This document shows positions 19,829 to 31,527 of a stretch of DNA of 64,000 bases, piece by piece. The notes under the pieces were generated by a model. It saw only the letters and a list, made by a program, of their open reading frames with translations. It did no database searches and was not told where the DNA came from. The translations under genes were made by a program, and so were the position numbers. Each line of letters begins with the position of its first letter. Position 1 is the stretch's first letter. The DNA is taken from assembly GCA_030760725.1 (NCBI GenBank), contig JASWHV010000017.1, positions 12,890,304 to 12,954,303 of the forward strand. Reading direction: 5' to 3'. Source of the DNA: Neostapfia colusana. Taxonomy: Eukaryota; Streptophyta; Magnoliopsida; Poales; Poaceae.

Positions 19829-21714
19829 ACTAAAAACTGTAGTTACAATGCTATGTTTCCTCCAAAGAATATGATATAATGAAGGAAATCTATCCTTAAT
19901 TATATAGTTACCGAACCGTTTTTCCTAAAATCTCACTTGGTTTCCATTTCCTGTGTGGAAGGTTATTAATATTAGAAATTTGTTTTTAACCTTCATATGA
20001 CCCAACTGAAGAGTGAATCACCAGATTTCTATTGCACTTGCTCAGATCATTTGTTTCTCAAGTATTTATTTGTCCTAAGTATTTACTGCCACATAACATC
20101 TTTGTTGATTAGTTTGAATAACCACTTAGTTAGAAGGAATTAGCTTTGAACTTCTATATTTTAAGTCCCTAGCCCGCCCTATTCCATTGGTTTCGTTATA
20201 ATTCATAACTTTTATTATAAATTATATGTATAAATTTTTATAGTAATTTCTTGTGATAAAAATATATATAACTTACTGAAAAACTTATTTATATAATTTT
20301 CCTGAATTCTGTACTCAGTTTCTAATATATCAATACATATGAGTGCTAAAAAATCTCGGTATCGTCTTACTTTTGCAAAGAAAACGTCATGCAGACTTTA
20401 AAAAAAAAGAAAAAGAAAGGCTCGTATAGACAGCCTAGTTGTGTTACATGCACGTGAAAACGGTCGCTTGGGCCTTTTGGTTTCGTTCCCTTCTCGACCC
20501 AGCTGTCTCTTTGTTTTTCAATTGCTCGGCCCATGAGCTGAAACAAAAGTGCGTGCTACATTAGTATGGCCCAGGCACGCACTCTGCTCCATCCATTTCT
20601 CACTCAGACCTGAATTGGCATGCCGATTACCATTATATGGAGTATCTCAGCTTCACTCCGGTGATAATATGGCCGTTTAAGTGTTGGCATCCTTACAGGC
20701 ACATGATGCAGGATTCTCCAGCCTTGGAAGCGATGATGATGACAATGACAACCCGTAAAAATGCACATGAGCGATGCCAACGCACACAACGCCCTGCCCT
20801 GCAGCCGGCTGACAATCGTTGCATTGATTCCGAGTGGTTAGTAGCAGGAAGGATGGTGGCCAGCTGCTGAAGGGTCACCTTCTCCAAATAGTGTCTACGA
20901 TCTGTACATGTCATGGACACAATGCAGCACCCGGGTCGTCTCATTTCTATCGTCTGGTTCTGATCCAAATCTGAAGCTTCTGAACAGGCGCGCGATTCAA
21001 TAGCTCCAATTCTTTGCTCAAGCTCTCTGCTCTACTGGAAGCTGCAATATGCGTTGCGTGCATCAAGTCCGAGATTCATTTCCACAGCTTGCAAGTGAGC
21101 TTTTATTTCGTCGTGGTCTTGGCGAGTTTTTACCAAGTTTGTACACGATTTAGAGCCTTATGTTCAAAGGGACATTATTAGATTCCATGACTTCACTTAA
21201 GGAGTAATGATGTCCCAAAGTACTGAGACTATGCACATCATCCCTGGACACGTAAGGACAATATGATAGCAGCAAAACTACATTGTCGTGAACGACTACA
21301 TAAGCATCTTGTCTGCATCGATATATGCTTCCTCTATATGCCAAGGCAAGGTGCACCGCTATCACTTTATGTTTGTGCAAGAGTATTGCCTTATGTGTAG
21401 CAGGGTGAAACTGTGACTCCACTTAGAGAGTGGATCATGCTCTAGGAGGGGCATTATCATACTCGAGAAGTGAAGCATGTCCTCGGGGTGGAGCATTGTC
21501 TTGTAGGTAGCAAAGATGTGCCCATTACTCCATTTGTGGGGCGTCCTCTAGGGAGACATCACCATCTAGTGATGGGAGTCACCTAGACTCCGGCAGGAGT
21601 GATCAAACGAGGAAGAGGGAAAGGCGCTAACCTTTCAAGGCCCCGACAAAAAAATGGTAAGACTCTCTTGACTAATTACTCTTTACATACTTGTACTTTA
21701 CCTTCCACACTTAT
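19829..21714. other. Flanking DNA between A and G
   Basis: About 1.9 kb of mostly AT-rich sequence, with an A-rich tract at 20399-20420 and a more balanced part from 20580 on. I find no conserved protein, terminal repeat, tRNA or LTR motif. The short frames here have no recognisable domains. It is the only sizeable non-retroelement stretch in the window and could serve as a locus anchor. Confidence 0.6.
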
Positions 21715-22980
21715 TGTCAGAGTGTGAGCTGCGACACTCCTCCCGACCTGCTACAGGAGCAGCCCGCGGAGGTTCTTTATTTGGAGGGGCTTGGCGTCCC
21801 TAGCGCGATCTGGCACAAGAGAGCGGGTGAACACCGAGATTTACGTGGTTCAGGCCGCCGGAGCGTAATATCCTACGTCCACGGGAGTATTTGTTGTATT
21901 GCTTGCACGTATGAGTGTGAGAGTTGCATGGTTGCGAACCCTTTGTCGGGTGGACACCCCGGTCCTTTTATAGCCCAAGGCTGGGGTGGTTACAGTAAGG
22001 CTTGGAGCCTGATAGGTGGCCCCGAAGCTGTATGAACCCTATACATGATCTAGGGTTTTCACTACCCTGAGTAGAGTAATCGGTGGGAAGTTAAGTCTCG
22101 CCGCCTGGCGCGCTGAGCGCCCCTGTCTGTGTGGTAGGTGATAATGAAGATGTCGTCTTTTCGCCGCGTCTTCTCGGTCTGCTGGGCGGCTCTGTGCCGT
22201 TGGGAGGCACTGTACTGCTATCACGCCTCGCCGCCCTGTCTTGTCACTGTAATGACGATTGGGTGGAGGACGGAGGCGTGCACCGTGCACCAAGCTTCTT
22301 GCAAAGGCGCGAGCGTTGAATGCATGACCTGACAGCGCACTTCCTCCTTGACTTCGTCGACCCACGGCCCACGAAAGCTCGTGGGGCACATGGCGGCTCC
22401 GGAGCCCTCCTCGGCAGGGAGGAGGTTCAGAGCCCACTGACACGTGGCAGCCCCGGACCCCACCTCAACAGGGAGGCTTGGGCCGGAACCAAGAGCATGT
22501 GTCGGCTCCAAAGCCCTCCTTAGCAGGGAGGAGGTTCGGAGCCCACCGACACATGGCAGCTCCGGACCTCGCCTCAGCGGAGAGGCTTGATCCGGGGCCA
22601 AGGGCACGTGTCGGCTCCGGAGCCCTCCTCAGCAGGGAGGAGGTTCGGAGCCCACCGACACGTGGCAGCTCAGGACCTCACCTCAGCGGGGAGGCATGGT
22701 CCAGGGCCAAGGGCACGTGTCTGCTCCGGAGCCATCCTCAGCAGGGAGGAGGTTTGGAGACAACCGACACGTGGCAGCTCCGGACCTCACCTCAGCGGGG
22801 AGCCTCGGACCGGAATCAGGGGCACGTGTGGGCTTCATAGCCCAAGCGCACGTGGAATCCCATGGCTGACCTCGGGGCCAAGGACACGTGGTGGCATTGG
22901 CACCCGCCTCAGCAGGGAGGCAAGGCCTGGGCTGTCTATTTCCCTCCACACGGGGGTACCCGGTCTGCAGGGTACCGACT
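21715..22980 (-). repeat. 3' LTR of G
   Basis: 1266 bp on the minus strand. On the plus strand it runs from TGTCAGAGTG to GGTACCGACT, where ACA is expected, so its first T has mutated to A. TATAAAA on the minus strand is at 21972-21966. G-box and related repeats (CACGTGTCGGCTCCGG, CACGTGGCAGC) fill 22435-22870. The minus-strand motif GGACGTAGGATATTACGCTC near 21880 is shared with all Tat LTRs here. Confidence 0.9.
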
Positions 22981-22998
22981 GTGGCCCCCGGGCCCATC
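22981..22998 (-). other. Polypurine tract of G
   Basis: The plus strand reads GTGGCCCCCGGGCCCATC, the exact complement of the tract preceding the 3' LTR of A. It marks the internal edge of the 3' LTR and confirms the minus orientation of G. Confidence 0.8.
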
Positions 22999-23460
22999 TC
23001 GGGGGAGGCAACGAGCCCGCGGATGGGGCCTCCATCTTTCCCGCGTGGTGGTTTTTGAGCCTGCACTTTGGAAGCTGAAGTGGTGGCGAGATTTTAGCAT
23101 AGTGGTTGTACCTGGGAGGCGAAAAGGCTGCACGTCCTTGACGTAGTGGGCATACTCGACAGTCGAAGCGGCAACACATCGTCGGCGTAGTGGATGCGTG
23201 TTTGCTCTTGACTGGCGGGTTGTGGCGACATGCTTGAGGGGTTGCCGCGAGGTATTTACTGCAGCAGCCATCGGGTTGGCCGCTGCAGTTCCACCACGCC
23301 GCTTTTCTCGGGAACCACCGGACGTTCATGAGAAGTTACCCGCCTGGCCTCCAGCGTCTGACGGGTGGAGCTAGGTCCCATACATCATTGGTGTGGCGAA
23401 CCATGTGCGGCGGTGGGAACCCAGACGTCACATCTGTTGCCCTGCCAGAGGATGCGGTCA

Positions 23461-24049
23461 TATAAAAGGAGGCCTTCCGGAGAAGGGCGGTACCTTTCTG
23501 CACCTTGCGGTCTTTGTCTTCCTCTTGCGCGCTGGAAGCCTTCGCTTCCCAGTGCTCTCATCCACCTCACGCCTCATGCCCTCGCACCGGTGGCCATCTT
23601 CGTCCACTTTTGTGAGATGTTTGTGTGCGTGCGGACTTCAGTGCGGCTCTTCAGGGTGTCCTTCTCCTTGACGGTCCGCGATAGAAGCACAAGCCATCCG
23701 ATGGCTTGCTGATTGGGATAGGAAGCCGTCGGGGATAAGATCGCCGATTTCCAGGGTGCCTTCACGCCGGTGTTGGGGAGTATTAGGTACTTGGCGAAGG
23801 AAGGGTTGACCTCCCTGATGGTCTTCACCTTCTTCCGGTCCCGCCAGATCATCCTTCTCTGGTAGCGCATATGGCCCACTCGACACTGGATGTCATTGTC
23901 CACAGGGCAGAGCTGTCAGGCACAACAAAGTCTGCCATAGAGCAGGAGGTCGCCCGAATTGTAACTGCTAGGTTCCAGCATGGGTAGCTTCTAGGTTTCC
24001 CTTTCGCCTTGTATCCCCCTTTGTAGTCCGGAGCTCTGCCATTAATAAA
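23461..24049 (+). pseudogene. Antisense-gene remnant of G with TATA box and poly(A) signal
   Basis: Relative to G this gene is antisense, so it lies on the plus strand. A canonical TATAAAA at 23461-23467 stands 115 nt before an ATG at 23576. Homology to the antisense gene of A follows in shifted frames: AIFVHFCEMFVCVRTSVRLF, and later FTPVLGSIRYLAKEGLTSLM. Stops near 23711, 23717 and 23861 and a large internal deletion make it nonfunctional. AATAAA at 24044-24049 fits a poly(A) signal. The coiled-coil part is absent. Confidence 0.75.
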
Positions 24050-25018
24050 GACATTTTTGTTTCAAGTCTTGTGTATCTTGAGTCGTTGATGTAGACTTTG
24101 GACCCTTGGCAGCGCAAAGGTCCGGAATGACTCAGCCGATGTGGATAGCTCTTTGCCGACGTCCCGAGTTTGATCCTCCGGGGTCCTTAGCAGCGTAAGG
24201 ACCCGGGGGGCTCCGGCAGTGTGGCTAACACTCGTCCCGGGTCCTTGGCAGCGCAAGGACCCGAGGGAACCTCGACCAGTGTCTTTAGCTTATCGTAGCT
24301 GGAGCTCCGAGTCTTCTGCTTGCTGCTGCAGTGGTCCGATGTCCTGCCCGCATGGCTCACCGTGATGGCCCCCTGGTTGGTGTGGCCCTTGAGTTGGGGT
24401 GCACCTGCCACTAGCTAAGGCAGGACGTCAGCATCGAGCCTCCTGGGAGGTCCGAGACGCCAAGGACATGTTCTGACCTGCAGGCATGGCAGAAAAAAGG
24501 AGTAGTTGTGCACTCTGGTCACACTTTCCTGTTTGTTAGTTTTGCTGTGGCTTATGGTCCTTAGCTGAGCTACGGGGCCTGGGTAATTCAATGTGGGTCG
24601 TCTAGGCCATGGTTAAGGCCTTGCCCAGTGGTATGAGCCATCCGGTTCCCCGGTACTGAGCTGTAGCGCTTGAGAGGCACAGTATGTAAGCTTGGGGTAC
24701 GGAACCAGGCAAAGCAGGCTACAAAACCTGGACCTCCCGCTGGCATAAGCCTTTCAGGGGAGGGATCTTTCGGCGCCATAAGGCACCCAGGCAATGAGAT
24801 AACCAAAGGATCCCAAGTTATGGTTAAAGATTTTCTCAGGGGTATGAGCCATCCGATTCTCCGGTACTGAGCTGTAGTGCTAGAGAGGCATAGTGTGCAC
24901 GCTTGGGGTACGAAACCAGGCAAAGCAGGCTACACACCCTGGACCTCCCGCTGGCGTAAGCCTTTCAGGGGAGGGACCATTCGGCACCATAGGGCCCCGG
25001 AGCAACGAGCCAACCACA
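24050..25018 (-). other. Internal noncoding region of G, left part
   Basis: No coding frame with homology is seen. Two related stretches, at about 24600-24790 and 24815-24990, repeat words such as GGTATGAGCCATCCG, GGTACTGAGCTGTAG and CCTCCCGCTGGC, a tandem duplication of roughly 225 bp. Another short repeat, around GTCCTTGGCAGCGCAAGGAC, recurs near 24100, 24185 and 24240. The region continues at 58940 beyond H. Confidence 0.7.
25014..25018. repeat. Target site duplication of H, left copy
   Basis: CCACA immediately precedes TGTAACACCC. The right copy at 58935-58939 is CCACG, one mismatch out of five. It also proves that 21715-25018 and 58940-64000 are two halves of one element. Confidence 0.85.
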
Positions 25019-25150
25019 TGTAACACCCTCAATTTCATATTCATGCATTGCATATAGAAAAACATTATAAAAGAAATAGAAATGGGAAAGAATCATAAAA
25101 ATGGGAGAAAGATAGCTGAAAAGAGCCAATTTCAATTCGCCGAGGAGCGC

Positions 25151-26030
25151 TGCCGACACTTCCCGCGGCCTGCTGGCCATGTGGCGCCTTCAGAGCTCAT
25201 CCCTGCGGAGGGGGTGAGGTCCGGCACTGCTGGCCACGTGGCAGACTCGGAGCTCGCCTCAGGAGAAGGGGCGAGGTCCGATCCTGCTGGACACGTGTTG
25301 CCTTCGGAGCTAGTCTCTGCAGAGAAGCGAGGCTCAGCCCGCGGGACACGTGTCGACTTCGGAACTCACCCCCGCGGAAGGGATGAGGTCCGCCCCACGG
25401 GACACACGTCGCTCTCAGAGCTCGCCTCCGAGAGGTCCGCCCCACTGGACACGTGTCACCCTCGGAGCTCGCCTCCAGGAGGTCTGACACTGCTGGACAC
25501 GTGTCGTCCTCGGAGCTCACCTCTAAGGAGAAGGGAGGTCCGACATAGTTGGACACGTGTCGTCCTCAGAGCTCACCTTCGAGGAGAAGGGAGGTCCGAC
25601 GCTATTTGACACGTGTCGCTCTCGGAGCTCGCCTCCGAGAGGTCCGCCCCGCTGGACCCGTGTCGACCTCGGAGCTCGTCTCTGAGGAGAAAGGTGGTCC
25701 GGCGCTGCCGGACACGTGGCATTCTCGGAGCCCACCTCCGAGGAGAGGGGAGGTCCGGCACTAACACATGGTGCACGCGGAGCTCGCCTCTGAGGAGAGG
25801 GGAGGTCCCGCCCGCCAGACACATGGCGCACACGGAGCTTGCCTCTGAGAGAGAGGGAGGTCCCGTCCGCTAGACACGCGGAGCAACCGGAGCTCGCCCC
25901 TGAGGAAAAGGGAGGCCTGGCCCCCGCTGGACACGTGGCGTCTCTAGAGCTCTCCACTGTGGAAGAACGAGATCCTTAAGAGGTTTTTCTCCTGTGCGCG
26001 TGGGAATACCCGGTACTGAGGAAACTGACA
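25151..26030 (-). repeat. Tat-type LTR fragment embedded in reverse in the H 5' LTR
   Basis: Read on the minus strand it begins TGTCAGTTTCCTCAGTACCG, then CGCGCACAGG, like the start of the B LTR. It continues as G-box repeats (CACGTGTCC, GAGCTCCGAG) and ends GCGGGAAGTGTCGGCA, like the end of a Tat LTR. The TATA and R regions are missing. The same fragment is at 57134-58011 in the 3' LTR. No target duplication is discernible. Confidence 0.8.
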
Positions 26031-26127
26031 CGATCTCTTCCACGTTGCTACCGCACCAAATCAATTGGAGATAAGTTGTTAAGATCCAAAACAAATTGAA
26101 TAGGACTCTTATTTGAAATCCGATCGG

Positions 26128-26132
26128 AGTAG
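26128..26132. repeat. Target site duplication of I, left copy
   Basis: AGTAG precedes the TG of I. The right copy AGTAG is at 41014-41018, followed by the continuing H LTR sequence. The uninterrupted 3' LTR of H shows the empty site GGAGTAGGACTC near 58107. Confidence 0.95.
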
Positions 26133-29100
26133 TGTAACAGCTCAGATACCACGCTGAGACGGCCCCACAGGACCTCGTCGGGTGGTGCCGTGTTATGCGG
26201 CACCCAACAGCACACGGGTCGATGAACATACATCATATTACATAAATAGTTTGCGGAAGCGTACAAGATTGTTTTACAAATAAGTATATCAGAGTAGACT
26301 ACAGCGGAAGACTATCACTCTCACGATTCATATCTAAACTAGCAACAAAGAAACAGTCCAGCCCGCGGACGTTTCTTACTAGCAACACGAAGATCAATCT
26401 GCAGCGGCGGGGATGCTCTTTGAGTAAACACTCGGAGGTTCCCGAGTCCCATCGGCATCCCTTCTCATAAGCATCGAGTCAAATACCTGCAAAACAACTC
26501 GGATAGCATCCGTGAGCATGACGCTCAGCAAGACTTAACCGTCACCCTAAACATGAAACTCTAAGTGAGGTTATGAACCTAACATAGGATGGCATAAGCA
26601 TAAGTAAACTCGCCTAAAAGTGAATCCTTACTTTCAGTATTAATTGCAGTATTTTAAGTAACCCTGGGCAAGCCACATTGGGAGTCCACAATCAAACAAG
26701 AAACGCTTTCCCCCGATGTAAATTGCTCATGGCATAAAAGAATCGAGTTTGCACTAGCCTATTCATCAAGCTCCAATACAAGGTAGAATCATACTTCACA
26801 TCAAGATGATTAGTTCCTTTCTCATGCAAGTTCTTACTACGTCAGTGACTGTGAGAACAAGTATGCTCGGTCCATTCCGCGAGTGACGGTGATTCGAATC
26901 AATAACACCCGGACTACACGACACGTACGCCCGTACTCGACGTTGCCTACAACAACCATCACTGACGTTGTACGTGGCAGCCTTTCCCCCGTTTCACCCC
27001 CACTGAATCGATCAAGTCGCCCCGTACAGTAGCTACTCTCATGGTGCACCTTCTGACGTGAGATGTCATGAGAATATTCCCCACATACTGCACACCGGCC
27101 GTCCGCCTGAGGCGACCCGAAAAGTCCCAACGATAGCTTCCCGAGGTACATCGGTTTACTGGGTCCCATATATCCAGCATGAGTCCGGTACACAACTCAA
27201 ACTTGTTCAACAGGGCCGCATACGGATCGGTCCTTGGCCGACACGGACAGGTCTACAGCACCCAGGCCCCTATGTCCTGCTGCCCCTACAACCTTCCGGT
27301 CTCAACTTTAACTTGCTAATTCAATTATGAACCAATCCCGTATGCCCCTGTTGTTCCTGAAACTGCGAGTAGCATCTCACCACTCGACTTCTATCGAACC
27401 GTACTTAAGCATGGCAGTCTACACGGTGAAAGACACCTACCCAATACTCCATGGGTCATTTGGCTATGCAAGAGGAGTATCAATCACTAGACCTAATGCA
27501 CAGTTCATATCTTGACCGAAAGTGAGTACAAAATAAAAACTTAACAGATGTTAAATGCAAACCGGAGCTTGCTTGTTTTGCAGGGTAGTCGTATATAACC
27601 AGTTAGTGTCCTTACGGATCCACCCTTGACTCTCCGGAGCTTGATCCACTTCTATGAATCACTCCTTTGAGTCCCCTTCGTTGTGGTTCCTATTGAAATG
27701 CATATGCATATATTTTATAGACTGTAATGGAAATAAGTTATGGAATTAATTTCTTAGGAACAGAGGTTGTGTGGAAAAGACCAGAATGTCTTGGTTTACC
27801 TTTGTTCTGCAAAGAACAGAAATAAACTAATTGACCTTAAGGCCTTAGCTATACACTAACCCTTTTCTCTAATGAACATAATAGATAAGCTGAAAAGCTT
27901 TGAGTGCAACTGAAGAACAAGAACTCCAATGGCCTCAAAACCTTTACAGCAGGCTCTATACTACCTAAGGATTTAGCTTGCCAAATTGCAGCTAATGTGG
28001 AGTCATATGGTGTCCTCCCCAATTCTCACAATATCTCTTAGGTATTCCCACATATACACAAGTATGGAGAATAAGAACAGGGAGTTCCAGGACTCATCTT
28101 GGGCTGATAATTTACATGTTAGTTCTTGATCACATGAGAGTCATCTGGTCCGGAATTCAGCCCTTTTACTTGGTTAGTTCTCCCAGAACAATTCTTTAAG
28201 CATTTGTACTCAACAGAATTAATTCTGTAGTAATGTGCGTTTTCATGCCCAATTAAGTGAACTACAATACAAAGTATGTCTCAGAGAGCTTGCCTAAATT
28301 TTCCTATGATTTTTTGAGCTATGGATTGCTCAGAATAGATTTTTGAGGTGAGAAACATTTTCTGAAAATGTTTCTGGACTCCTTTGAGCACAGTAGTTTT
28401 CATTTAGCAAATTCCTCCTCAAATTATCTCCAAATGAGCTGAACATTTGCTAGAAGGTCAACAATATGCTAAAGAATATTCTGGCAAAATTTGGGTAATT
28501 TTGGATAACCCAAACTCTCTCAATAATTCTTTTTCAGAAAACCTTCAAAGAATTTTCCAGAATATAATAATGCGTTTCATACAAATTGGGTTGTAGATTT
28601 GGACAGAGCTATTCAATATGAATCCAACCCAATTTGAATCACTAAATTTGGGGATTCCTAGCAAGAGTTATGAGGTTCTAAAGTTTGGGGAAAAAAATTC
28701 TGAAATTGACCTCTGTTTATTTTCCCATTTTCAGATACATAAGGAATTAACACCACATTTGGCCAAGACAATGAGGTCCAATGCTTCTGAAAATTTTACT
28801 GGAGTTCAACTATTTTTGGACGACTCTCCTGCCCAAATTTGGAAATTTTCCAATATATAGAACTCCTGGAAAAATTCCCACAAGCTTTTCCTTCTATGAA
28901 TTAATGAGCCAAAACCAGGGGTTTGCATAATTATTGGGTTGTACCTATGGATAGTACTCTCTTAAAGGAATCCAACAAAATTTATCTCACTATTTTTGGA
29001 GCTTCCTACACCAAGTTATGCATTTTACAAGTTTGCACAACTCTCTGTTTGATTTTAAACAGCACAGTCGCGCGTGGGGCCCATGGGTCAGGTGCTTCTT

Positions 29101-30533
29101 CAACCTCCCGCCAGAGCCCGCGGGTGCACACAGGCAGAAAACTTGGCATGGCTCGTTCTCTCTCATTTCTCCACCAAATGAGCTCCGGTTTCGCCCTACA
29201 TGCTCCTGGGAACGTGGCGCAGCTGCCTGACAAGGTTTCCCCGCGTGAAAACGGCTGTAGGTGGGTCGGCACCGGCGGGGCGGCTCGGGAGCTCGACATG
29301 GATGCGTTCCAGCGTGTCCAAGGCATCTCCCGGCGAGCTACAATGTCCTACAGCATCCCTATGGTTCTAGGAACATGGAACGGAGGTCAGATCGTGCAGG
29401 AAGTGGCTGCAACCTAGTCGTCACCGTGGACCGTGGCAGTTTTGGCCGCCGGCGACGATTTCTCGTCGCCCGGGGCATAGGACGGTCGGTTTCCTTTGGT
29501 TTTCGGCGTGGGAGGGCGCTAGGGCATCTAGTTGCTGTGGTTTGAATTGTAGGAGGTATGATCAATCGGTTTGGGAGAATTTCACGAATTAAACACAGGC
29601 TGTTCTATACGTGCGCCGGTGCCAAAAATCGAATTCCGGCGAGCCGGCATCGGGGGAGAGCAAGAGGACGACGGGATGAGGATCAGTACCTCCTGGCGCA
29701 CCTCTGTGACCTATTGAGCCTGCCGGAGAGGCGCTGGGCTGGCCGGGAGACAGGGAGCAGTGGAGCAGCGCGGTGAGGTGCTCGGCTCTCAGTTTGTTTG
29801 CGAGGAGAAGAAAGTAATTGTGCCTTGCTTTGGCCGGGGGGGGGGGGGGGGGCACGTTATCACGTTGGGGGTGCGGCCAGGACCGACCCCAGGGCGCCAG
29901 CGCATGGAGACCGGCAGCAGGAGCTGTCACCGGCAAGCTGCTCGGTGGCGCTCGCGAGCTGCTCGGGAAAAGTCCCCACCGAGAGCAAAACTTAGGGAGT
30001 AAGTCTCCTCCTTTAGCTCTATGACCTGTTTGTCCCACCCCCCATTTCTTCACCAAATATCTTCTCAAGCTGATCTTTTCACTCCCCAAAATGCTAAATT
30101 TTAAAAAGGTGGGCTAGAATTTGAATTCTTCAAATTTAGTTTGAATTTGCAAGACTAAATCTGAATTTGGTTTAGAATTTGCAATTTATTCTCTTTAGCT
30201 CTCCTTTGAGCCCACCCTACAATTGAAAAGTTGGTGATAACCTTTTCCCTAAAAACTCAACTATATGGCTGCATGTTAATTCAAAGTTTTTGGGTCACCA
30301 TATGTGTGAACTTTGAATTTCAAATCTGAATTTTAAACTTACATGCAAAGAGGTATTTAACTCCTTATTGGTTCAACACTTTTAAATAAAAAGGTGAACC
30401 TCATGTTGGATGTTCATCCATGTATTACTTTGCATGAAGAAAAGTTTTAGCAAGTCCCATTTTTCCTGTCATTGCCACACATATGAACTCAAACCATAGT
30501 TTTTTATTCATACACATTTTTGGGACTTTTACA
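26133..30533 (-). repeat. 3' LTR of I (left copy)
   Basis: 4401 bp. In plus-strand orientation it begins TGTAACAGCTCAG and ends GGGACTTTTACA. A GC-rich part at 29060-30000 includes a 17-base G run at 29836-29852; the other LTR has 16. The small open frames shared by both LTRs have no recognisable domains. Confidence 0.95.
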
Positions 30534-30552
30534 TTCCTCCCCCCTTAAAAGA
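30534..30552 (-). other. Polypurine tract of I
   Basis: The plus strand TTCCTCCCCCCTTAAAAG gives a minus-strand purine run AAGGGGGGAGGAA directly before the LTR start TGTAAAAGTCCC. It is a textbook plus-strand primer position. Confidence 0.9.
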
Positions 30553-30597
30553 ATCTCGTCCCGAGATTACAAAACAGGAACGAGACGGGAGAGGTAT

Positions 30598-31527
30598 TTA
30601 CAAACTGTACAAAGCTAAAAATTCCGGATAGTTGGTGCGGAGGTAATCTTCACTTTCCCACGTCGCCTCTTCCGTGGTGTGATTACTCCACAGCACCTTG
30701 AAGAATCTGATCGTCCGGTTCCGGGTTACCCGGGTCTTTTCATCCAAAATCTGAACCGGTCGCTCGGTGTAGGTCAGGTCCGGTTTCAATTCGTCGATGT
30801 CCTCAGTGCGAACAGCAGCGGTGAATTTGAGGCACTTCTGCAGCTGTGAAACATGAAATACATCATGAACACCCGCTAGACTTGCCGGTAATTCCAGCCG
30901 GTAGGCTACGGGTCCGCACTTCTCCGTGATAGCAAAAGGACCAATAAAACGGGGAGCGAGCTTCCCCTTTACACCGAACCGGTGAATTCCCTTCATCGGA
31001 GATACACGAAGATAAACGTGTTCCCCGATGTCAAAATGTAATGGCCTACGCCTTTGATCAGCGTAGCTCTTCTGTCGGGATTGTGCAGCCTTTAAGTTCT
31101 CCTGTATCAACCGAACTCGGTCTTCGGCTTCGTTGACAAGATCAATCCCAAACAGAACTCTTTCGCCGGACTCACACCAATTTAGTGGTGTGCGACACTT
31201 CCGTCCGTAGAGAGCTTCATACGGTGCCATTTTAATACTCGCTTGATAACCGTTGTTGTATGAAAACTCCGCCAGCGGTAGGTGATCGTCCCAATTCCTA
31301 CCGTGGTGGATGGCACATGCTCTCAACATGTCCTCGAGCACTTGATTCACCCTCTCAGTTTGTCCATCGGTTTGAGGGTGATATGCGGAGCTTCTAATTA
31401 GCTTGGTGCCCAACGAGGCATGCAGCTGCTCCCAAAACCGAGCAACGAACAGCGCACCTCGATCTGAAATGATGGTCTTCGGGACACCATGTGAGCAAAT
31501 AATTCTGGAGATGAATAACTCCGCATA
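30598..31527 (-). pseudogene. pol: I pol, C-terminal part: integrase end and chromodomain
   Basis: In frame with the upstream pol but separated by a TAA at 31530-31528. It begins YAELFISRIICSHGVP, carries the second catalytic Asp in ISDRGALF and the Glu in DGQTERVNQ, and continues with MAPYEALYGRKCRTPL. It ends with GVHDVFHVSQLQKCLK and a chromodomain-like tail around VLWSNHTTEEATWESEDYLR. The chromodomain is thought to direct integration of these elements into heterochromatin. The stop after Arg-Arg replaces a sense codon and is the only break in the integrase. Confidence 0.93.

Larger units (their letters stand above)
25019..26132 (+). repeat. 5' LTR of H, first part
   Basis: The LTR starts TGTAACACCCTC. 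Most of this part is an array of G-box repeats in reverse orientation, described separately. It is interrupted at 26132 by element I and continues at 41019. Total uninterrupted length is 3298 bp. Confidence 0.92.

Noticed and set aside
19829..21714. Host gene or transfer RNA in the flanking DNA
   Set aside because: No frame there has a recognisable domain or splice structure, and I saw no cloverleaf-like sequence. It may hold regulatory or unknown repeat DNA, but nothing I can support.
25019..26140. The two nearby TGTAACA starts at 25019 and 26133 as tandem LTRs of one element
   Set aside because: The sequences after the shared TGTAACA differ. Each has its own partner (57002 and 36616) and its own target duplication, so they are separate elements H and I.
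29060..30090. Open frames of 65-166 codons in the GC-rich part of the I LTRs as host genes
   Set aside because: They occur in both LTR copies, overlap on both strands and show no domain. The region is the LTR promoter/leader part.
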